Source: Coleophoma eucalyptorum (lineage: Eukaryota > Ascomycota > Leotiomycetes > Helotiales > Dermateaceae). Taken from it: a DNA stretch of 64,000 nucleotides. The translations under genes and the position numbers were made by a program. Below the pieces are notes generated by a model, which saw only the letters and a list, made by a program, of their open reading frames with translations, searched no databases and had not been told where the DNA came from. Numbering within the stretch: position 1 is the first letter of the stretch; the number at the start of each line of letters is the position of its first letter. Shown here piece after piece: positions 57,711 through 64,000 of this stretch. The stretch lies in contig JALRME010000004.1 in assembly GCA_026120035.1 (NCBI GenBank), positions 434,001 through 498,000 of the forward strand, in the 5' to 3' direction.

Positions 57711-58100
57711 ATGCATTTACACACCCAGAATAATCCTCAGCGAAGTTATTTAGATCTTACGAGAACAACGATGTGGGAAAGGCGGCAGCTTAAGCAGATC
57801 CGCAGTATATCTGACCAAGAAGTACGAAATCGCCTAGAGAATTTAATGTTTGGCTGCAACTACTCATGGCATACTATTGCTCGGCGTCTTCAGGATAAAT
57901 TTGAGCATATGATACTTGATCTCGAACACTTCGAACCGGGCAACATCCTCTACGAATGGAACGTTTTATGTGACGAGAGATTATCATGGCAACGCTACGG
58001 ACGACCTTCCTTTAACAACCTGAGGTTTAATCGACTCTGCTTAACGAATATGATTATAATCCCTATACAAGCAAGGCTTGGAGCTAGAGGTAGAGGTTGA
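57711..58100 (+). CDS. Orphan gene copy B, related to copy A
   Basis: Open frame of 129 aa from the ATG at 57711; a second ATG at 57771 (MWERRQLKQIRSISDQEVRN) aligns better with the start of copy A. Shared features with copy A are the I/L-S-D-x-x-V segment, YSWxTIxRxL, and a following LD...F...N-I-L stretch with a conserved W. A possible further exon runs from about 58141 to a TAA near 58309 (RQYTFANLDSSCQLGSLNVN ... YFYAEGPEFRVDFVHDRVEY), after a TTTTAG acceptor, but no good donor was found. No known domain is visible. Confidence 0.45.
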   Translation: MHLHTQNNPQRSYLDLTRTTMWERRQLKQIRSISDQEVRNRLENLMFGCNYSWHTIARRLQDKFEHMILDLEHFEPGNILYEWNVLCDERLSWQRYGRPSFNNLRFNRLCLTNMIIIPIQARLGARGRG

Positions 58101-58543
58101 TGAACTATCTTCGGTATCTATGTCTAACATCTTTTAGCACGACAATACACCTTCGCAAACTTAGACTCGAGTTGCCAGTTGGGAAGCCTGAATGTGAATG
58201 ATACAGCGTCTGGAGGCAGTACAAAGGAGTATAGGGGCACGAATGGGTATTTCTATGCTGAAGGGCCAGAATTCAGAGTAGACTTTGTTCATGACCGAGT
58301 AGAATACTAACAATGGAGGATAGAGTGTAGAGCTGCCAATAAAAATGATTTATTCTTTCAGACACCATGTCAATCTCGATTTACAAGTTTCGTGGCTTAA
58401 ACTAAAAGATATATACCACTACCAACCTACTAACATAAGATATCTACCCATGCACACAAGTTAGCATGAAATTCTCTGCTCTCGTGTCGGAAGACGTCCA
58501 TTGACTTTTATTGATCTAAAATGCCATCTGCTTTCTAATTATC
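58101..58543. other. Spacer, possible last exon of orphan gene B
   Basis: It contains the open stretch at about 58141-58309 described under orphan gene B; otherwise nothing recognised. Confidence 0.35.
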
Positions 58544-60530
58544 TTACACAACAGTCTTTACTTCTGTTTTGATACCACCAGTTCTTGCTATCAAATCATC
58601 CTCTATCTCACCCTTCTCTAAATCCTTCGAATCCGAATCCTCTTCAATCACGCGAAGCTTCTCTGCCATACCGGAATGCTTTCTGACCAAAGGTACCAAT
58701 CTAGTACGTGACAGCTTGTTCATAGAAGATCGATGAATTACATATCTTTGTCGACGGACTTTGACAGCCTCCATCTCCGTATCATTCTTGTCGAGTGTAT
58801 AGATGCCTGGATAGCCCTGTCGAGTACCTTGTGGTCGAAATTCTGTCTCAACAAACTCGACATCACGGTAATTATTCATGATTTTGAGAGTAATACAACG
58901 AATGGCGTCACTAAATTCTGCGGTCCCACAGACTAAAGAGACTTTAGACTATTACAAGAAACGGCGAAGAGGCTCATACCTGCAATTTTGGTCTTACCGG
59001 AGGAGCGTTGAATTTGCTTGATAGTTAAACTTTCGATAATTGGAAGGACTCTTTTCTCGTAGTAAAATCGCCAATGGGGTTCATCAGCAAGCGGAGGGGG
59101 CTTCTTCTTCTTTTGGGGATAAAAGCAAGAGAACGTCAGAATAAGCTACGGTATAATCAGTAGTGACCTAAGAAACAAATATTAAAAGGCTTACATTTTT
59201 GCTGTCCATATCTCGGAGACTTTTAAGCCAATCCGCAATCCAATCCTCCTGGGAATTTTCCTCTAATGCCCAATACACATCAATTTTTCGAGTAATAAGG
59301 CCTCGCCGATACTGATGTGCCCAGCTTTCATTTGGAAGCACTCTTCGCTCGGTCATGTGTCGTATATATGGAAGAATGCCGGAAATCCCAATTCCTTTGG
59401 CAACTAAGATGACTGTTTCGCATTTATCCAGGTGGAGATCTTTACCGTATGGGCCGTCAAGGATCACCTTCCTCATCGACGTCCTACCAACCAATTCAGC
59501 GCTCACACCGTCTTGAGGTTCTATGAGGAAGGAGAGTGATGTAGCATCTATCGGGTAATCCCACCATGTAGCAACATAAGGGTGTGACTGGAATCGCCGG
59601 CTGGTTCCGATTCCGGAAAAGAAGAGGTAGTAATACTGTCCTGGTTGTACCTTCTGCTTTCGTGGTAGCCTGACCGTCACCCTTAGGGCGGTAACTTCGT
59701 TGGAGGACCCATCGACGAATTGTTTTATTGATACTTGTCCATTCCGGTTATGCTGCAATCGTCTCCCAGTATTGTGGTACAGTATACGCAAAAGCCGCAC
59801 AAGGGTATTGAATGACCATAACGCTAGACAAACAAATGGGAAAATCATTCGCTGGAAACCTGCAGATTGGAGGTGTCTGAGCAAAGCTAAGACAGCGATA
59901 GAGGCGAGAAGAAGATGGATCTTAAGGAAAAATTCATAAACCATTCGGCGGACAAAGTAAAGGGATAGCAAAAGGATTAGCGCCAGCGCTGAAGCAGACT
60001 TCGTTCCAAGTTAGGGATGTTCTTGTCGAAGGATAAGAGTTACATACCGTAATACCGGAAATCTGCGACGAATCAAAGGTCCACGGCTTGCCTGAAGCAA
60101 TGACCAAGCCAACATGCAGAAGGCTTTGCACGATGACAACGCGTCCAATCCAGTGGTGGTATAAGTAATAGGTGTGGAGTGAAATGCCGAGGAAATTGGC
60201 TATCATACTAGTTCGTCCTCCAAGAAATAGCGGAATCAAGTTTATCGATGCCATCGTGCCTGCACGTATCATGAGATCAGAGGTACTTGTGATTCCTAAA
60301 CCCATACAGAAGCCATTAATGATCATGTAGCTTCCGATAACAACAGCTTGTAGCCTTGTTACGCTAGACCAGTAACGCCGACGGATGAGCAATGGATAGG
60401 CAATACGCTTAAGTGCCAGAGCTTGAAATCGGGTTACGAGGAATGTAGATAAAACATATCCAATACGTCGTAGAAGGAGGCAAACAGTAGCTGCTGCAAT
60501 GGAAATAGCGTACCACTGAGTGAGACGCAT
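58544..60530 (-). CDS. Ferric reductase-like transmembrane oxidoreductase (FRE family)
   Basis: Four exons: 60048-60530, 59195-59998, 58980-59145 and 58544-58932, in phase, 613 aa. The N-terminal half has several membrane helices with heme-type histidine pairs (GISLHTYYLYHHWIG ... LLHVG; EFFLKIHLLLASIAVLALLRH). It is followed by the FAD-binding segment HPYVATW (usually HPF[ST]), PGQYYYLFF, and an NAD(P)H-binding part with DGPYG and VAKGIGISGILPY, then KIAVCGTAEFSDAIR. Proteins of this group pass electrons from NADPH through FAD and heme to extracellular iron, copper or oxygen. The C terminus after CGTAEF is longer than usual and charged. The second acceptor (GAAG) is not a YAG, but the frame leaves no better choice. 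Confidence 0.9.
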
Positions 60531-61238
60531 GTTGCAAAAATAAAAAGTTTCTTAAAGATCGGTCTGGTCACAACTCGTTGGGACATGCCACGTAGATAAA
60601 GCAGAGGGCTACGCGGGAAGGTGAGTGCAAATTCGGTTTCTGGTACATCGTACCTCGTGTTGGACTAGTGATCTGGGGCTCTGGATCTGGGTAAAAGGTT
60701 GGTGGGAAATGGAGTTTGCACTTAAGCGCCTTGCATTATACATCTGTGGACTACAATGGCTGTTACTGTATTTGAAAAAGCGCTAGTCCTTAGATTTTAG
60801 GAAGGGTCCTTGATAACATGAACTCCAACTCATTATTCTTGATAAATATTCAAAGGAATTCTTAACCTGTAGATAGAAATACTTGGTTGTTCTTTTCATG
60901 GTACGATATTGAATACAAGAGAACACAGCTAAGGATGTGGAAGCGATCGCGAAAGTATCAATGAGAGTTTACGCTAATTTTGCCGCCGGACAGGGGCAGT
61001 TGCGGGGGGGGGGGCCATTTCCTAAATTTAGCTCCATGCCTGATCTGCATTTTGCCGGTTTTCAGGTTCGGCGCGCTTAGCCTTCACCAACATCGTATAA
61101 ACACATCCCGATTCCCAGCTCTGTGTTCTTCTTTTCCCCACCACGTTCCAAATCCAACTTCCGATTCCTATCATACTGTCAAGCTAGACACCAAAAATCA
61201 TTTTCTGCAAATTATTATTTTTGGCTTTGAAAGTCAGC
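60531..61238. other. Intergenic
   Basis: Shared upstream region of the reductase and the MADS-like gene. A run of 11 G at about 61004-61014 is a likely sequencing-sensitive spot. No gene seen. Confidence 0.5.
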
Positions 61239-62151
61239 ATGCCTCCAAGATTCCCTGAGCGGAAGAAAACTCTCTTCAAGAAGGGTTCTGAGATAGAAGC
61301 TGCATTTCCGGATGTGCAGCTCGAGCTTAAAATAAGAAGAGGCAATTCGTGGTACTGCTATCGGTCTGCTGGATGGACAGAGTGCCGCGTGCCCGGTGTA
61401 AGGAGTTCTGGTCCATGCCCACCAATTCCTGGCTAATTATTACTTTGGACAGTCTGCAGAGATTGAAGGTCCTGGAGACTATATGACACATAACGAAGCA
61501 ATGAAGACTCGCGAGGATCGAACATTAACAAACTCACGAGAGCTTTCTACAACACCACCACCGGAGCCAGCGCTGCCAAAGTCAATGCAATATCGTCAGC
61601 ATTCAGCTGCCACGCCAAGCGCTCTTGAATACCAGGCAGTAACACCGCTTAGTCAAATAACACTCACTCACGACTCCAAGTTATCTCTACTCAAGCCCAG
61701 TACCGAACCAACACAGAGTAAAGAATGCGTCTTTGCACGCACTTCCTCTTGCGCTCGTGTTGAGAAGACCAGCTCATCGTGTAGTCCTGCAGCTCGAGCG
61801 CCACGTACTCCAGAGACACGACCCAGCATACTTACGCCACCACCAAGTACGCATAATCGCTGTGATTCCCTAGGTACTGTGGCATCAGAAAACAAAGCTT
61901 CTCTTACATACTTCAATTCTCCTACTCAAAGAGCTGGTCTCGGTTGTCAAAAACGGTCACATACCCCTCCAAAGACCACAGAAAATACCCCAAAGAAAAG
62001 ACGAAAGACCATGGGCTTGGACCTTGACTATGGTATGGGATTAGGACTAGGATTAGGATTATCAGAAGAAAGCATTTTCAATTCGAGTAGGGTATTACCT
62101 CCGCAAGTACCCACCTTGATATCACCTCTCAAGTCAACTTGGAGGAGATGA
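61239..62151 (+). CDS. Small MADS-like (SRF-type) nuclear protein
   Basis: Two exons, 61239-61397 and 61453-62151, in phase 0, 285 aa. The N terminus (RKKTLFKKGSEIEAAF, then DVQLELKIRRGNSWYCYRS) has the spacing of a MADS-box core: a basic K-x-x-L-x-K-K-x-E helix and an I-x-R-x-x-x-x-x-x-Y-x-S strand, as in divergent fungal MADS-related proteins. The rest is Ser/Thr/Pro-rich and disordered, with a nuclear signal (TPKKRRKTMG) near residue 238 and a Gly-Leu repeat (GMGLGLGLGLS). The intron has a GTAAGG donor and a GGACAG acceptor. DNA binding is inferred from the MADS-like start only. The target is unknown. Confidence 0.65.
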
Positions 62152-62251
62152 TCATAGAATCACAGAATAATATAGCTCTTTCTGAACTGTAACACTAATG
62201 GGGACGGATCTATATAATTAAAATTGAATTGCAACGTTTTTCCAGTGTCTA

Positions 62252-64000
62252 TCAATCTATACGGGGTTTCTTGGCCTTATGTAGTATGTCTTCTCTAATT
62301 TCGACTGGCCTGGGACGTTTCAGCTGCTTTAGCTCCACGGTTTTCTCAACTTCAGTCGCGCTTTTTGGGAGTTGCTGCTCTTCGGAGGACGCTTGTGCAA
62401 CCACATGGGTAGTTGGAGGGTTTTCGCTGTCTAATATCATAGGCTCACTGAGTAGCCCGGTGTCCTCCAGTTCAGTTGTGCCTTCCCTGATAATTTGCTG
62501 CTCTTCGAGCGGCTCTTCTTCAAGTTCAGTCGTGTCTCCTGTGACCTTTTGCTGCTCTTCTGGGGGCTCCTGTCCAACTATAGTCTTGAAAGTATTTGAA
62601 GAGTGTCCACTTTGTGACCCAGTGTTCTCCAGTTCAGTCGTGCCTCCCCTGACATTTTGTTGCTCTTCTGAAAGACCCTGTCCAATTGTAGTATTACCAG
62701 TGTGTGAAGATTCTTCACTGTCTAGCCCAGTGTTCTTAAGTTCAGTAATCTCTACTGTGACCTTTTTTTCTTCTGAGGGCCCCTGTCCAAGAGAGTGTTC
62801 ACTGTGTGCCCCAGTGTTCCCCAGCTCAGTCGTGTCCCCTTTGAAATTTTGCTGTCCTTCCAAAGGCCCCTGTCCAATTTTAGTATTATCAGGGTGTGGA
62901 GAGTGTTCACTGTTTAGCCCAATGTCCTGAAGTTCAGTTAAGCCTCTGGTGACCATTTTATGCTCTTCCAAGGGCTCCTGTGCAACTGCAACCATAGTTG
63001 AAGCGATTTCGCTGTCTACCCCAGTCATCTCGAGCTCAGTCGTGTCTCTTGTGATCTTTTGCTGCTCCCCCGAAGGCTGTCGTGCAACTAAAGGAATAAT
63101 TTCAGAATTCTCATCGATTATTGCCATAGGTTCAGTACTAGTCTGTAGGTGTACCAAATTGGAGCTGTCAGGTTTCTTCTTAGCTTTAAGTTTCCTCCTC
63201 TCTCCAATTCCGATCGGCCTACTACGATGCTTCGCCTCCTTTAGCTTCTTCTTGAGCTGTTGCCCTTCCGAAGGCACCTGCGTAACTACAGCAGTATTTG
63301 GAGAGCTTTCGCCGTCTAGTACCATGGCTTCACTGTATACCCCAGTGTCCTCAAGTTCAGTCGTGCCTCCTGGGACTTGCTGCTCTTTTGAGGGCTCCTG
63401 TGTAACTACAGCAGTATTTGGAGATTTCTCGCTGTCTAATACCATAACTTCACTGTACACCCCAGTGCTCTCAAGTTCAGTCGTGCCTCCTGGGACTTGC
63501 TGCTCTTTTGAGGGCGCTTTGGCGATTACAGCTATGTGTGGAGAGCTGTCCAAGGCCATGGTTTCACTGTGTACCTCAACGTTCGGCTCCTGTCTAGCCA
63601 TAGTCTTGGTGATATTCATAGAGTGTTCACCGTGTACCCTAGTGTTCTCAAGCTCAGTCGTGCTTCCCCTTATGTTTTGTGGCTCTTCTATAAGCTTTTT
63701 CCCGAAAGATTGTTCACTTTGTACCCCGGTGTTCTCTAGTTCAGTCGTACCTCCTGTGAAATTTTGCTGCTCTTCTGAGGGCTCCTGTCCGATTGCAACA
63801 TTACCAACGTGTAGAGAATTTTCATTGTCTAATTCAATGTTCTCAGGTCCAGTCATGCCTGTAGCAACCGTTTTATGCTCTTCCGAGAGCCCCTGTACAA
63901 CTCTAGCAGAACTTGAAGTGAATTCACCATCCATTCCGGTCATCTCAAGTCCAGTCGTGCTTCCCATGGTCGTTTGCTCTTCCAAGGGCTCTGGCCCAAG
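62252..64000 (-). CDS. Repeat protein with 40-residue units, 5' end outside the window
   Basis: One uninterrupted minus frame from the window edge to a TGA at 62252. It is made of about 14 degenerate units of roughly 40 aa with the core Q-E-P-S-E-E-Q-Q-x-x-x-G-x-T-T-E-L-E-x-T-G-x-x-S-E, acidic and Gln/Thr rich, predicted disordered. Near 63180-63260 a basic insert (KKLKEAKHRSRPIGIGERRK, then LKAKKKPD) interrupts the array, and the C terminus is again basic (LKRPRPVEIREDILHKAKKP). The two best units repeat at exactly 120 bp in DNA (63361 and 63481). No signal peptide can be judged. Function unknown; an intrinsically disordered nuclear or scaffold protein is one guess. Confidence 0.7.
   Translation of the reverse strand, partial: LGPEPLEEQTTMGSTTGLEMTGMDGEFTSSSARVVQGLSEEHKTVATGMTGPENIELDNENSLHVGNVAIGQEPSEEQQNFTGGTTELENTGVQSEQSFGKKLIEEPQNIRGSTTELENTRVHGEHSMNITKTMARQEPNVEVHSETMALDSSPHIAVIAKAPSKEQQVPGGTTELESTGVYSEVMVLDSEKSPNTAVVTQEPSKEQQVPGGTTELEDTGVYSEAMVLDGESSPNTAVVTQVPSEGQQLKKKLKEAKHRSRPIGIGERRKLKAKKKPDSSNLVHLQTSTEPMAIIDENSEIIPLVARQPSGEQQKITRDTTELEMTGVDSEIASTMVAVAQEPLEEHKMVTRGLTELQDIGLNSEHSPHPDNTKIGQGPLEGQQNFKGDTTELGNTGAHSEHSLGQGPSEEKKVTVEITELKNTGLDSEESSHTGNTTIGQGLSEEQQNVRGGTTELENTGSQSGHSSNTFKTIVGQEPPEEQQKVTGDTTELEEEPLEEQQIIREGTTELEDTGLLSEPMILDSENPPTTHVVAQASSEEQQLPKSATEVEKTVELKQLKRPRPVEIREDILHKAKKPRID

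Noticed and set aside
62229..62930. 233-codon Ser/Cys-rich plus frame
   Set aside because: Mirror image of the tandem-repeat protein; the Ser/Cys richness comes from the reverse strand of Glu/Gln/Thr codons.
63240..63520. Regular repeats at first glance like a CRISPR array
   Set aside because: Units are 120 bp, in frame, coding and without spacers; the genome is fungal.

Overview
The window looks like nuclear DNA of a filamentous ascomycete (Pezizomycotina). Genes carry short introns of about 50-60 nt with GTRNGT-type donors and CTAAC-like branch sites. There are Zn(II)2Cys6 regulators, a HET-domain relic, a PigL_N protein and an intron-bearing tRNA-Pro. The transposons carry the transition-only, stop-rich decay expected of repeat-induced point mutation (RIP).

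Layout. 1-6.5 kb: the 3' end of a catabolic L-serine dehydratase, then divergently transcribed genes for the glycine-cleavage T protein and P protein, so glycine and serine catabolism genes sit side by side. 6.9-19 kb: a gene-poor accessory stretch with two HET fragments in opposite orientation, a PD-(D/E)XK-like gene with a C2H2 finger, a secreted cupredoxin-like protein, a broken zinc-cluster regulator and a PigL_N-domain gene. 19.4-35.9 kb: one pogo/Fot1-like DNA transposon with a TA target duplication. It has been split by a solo LTR and by a complete Ty3/gypsy chromovirus, and that chromovirus is split by a second one in the opposite orientation. Every level has a matching target-site duplication. 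36.2-40.5 kb: an ankyrin array protein and, just upstream on the same strand, a SERAC1/DUF676-like alpha/beta hydrolase whose nucleophile serine position is glycine. This resembles an NLR-type immune protein cut into parts without a NACHT domain.

42.3-53.9 kb: a likely sugar-utilisation cluster. It holds an MFS sugar transporter, a divergent Zn2Cys6 activator, a GH35/GH42-like beta-galactosidase, a second Zn2Cys6 regulator and a divergent monocarboxylate-type MFS transporter. The nonamer GGATCCGAG occurs in all three intergenic promoter regions, so the genes may form one regulon. 54.9-64 kb: tRNA-Pro(TGG), a pair of related orphan genes (one broken) in opposite orientation, a ferric-reductase-like oxidoreductase, a small MADS-like protein and the 3' part of a protein made of 40-residue repeats.

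All gene models were spliced by eye from donor, acceptor and frame agreement. Domain names rest on recognised motifs, not on database searches.
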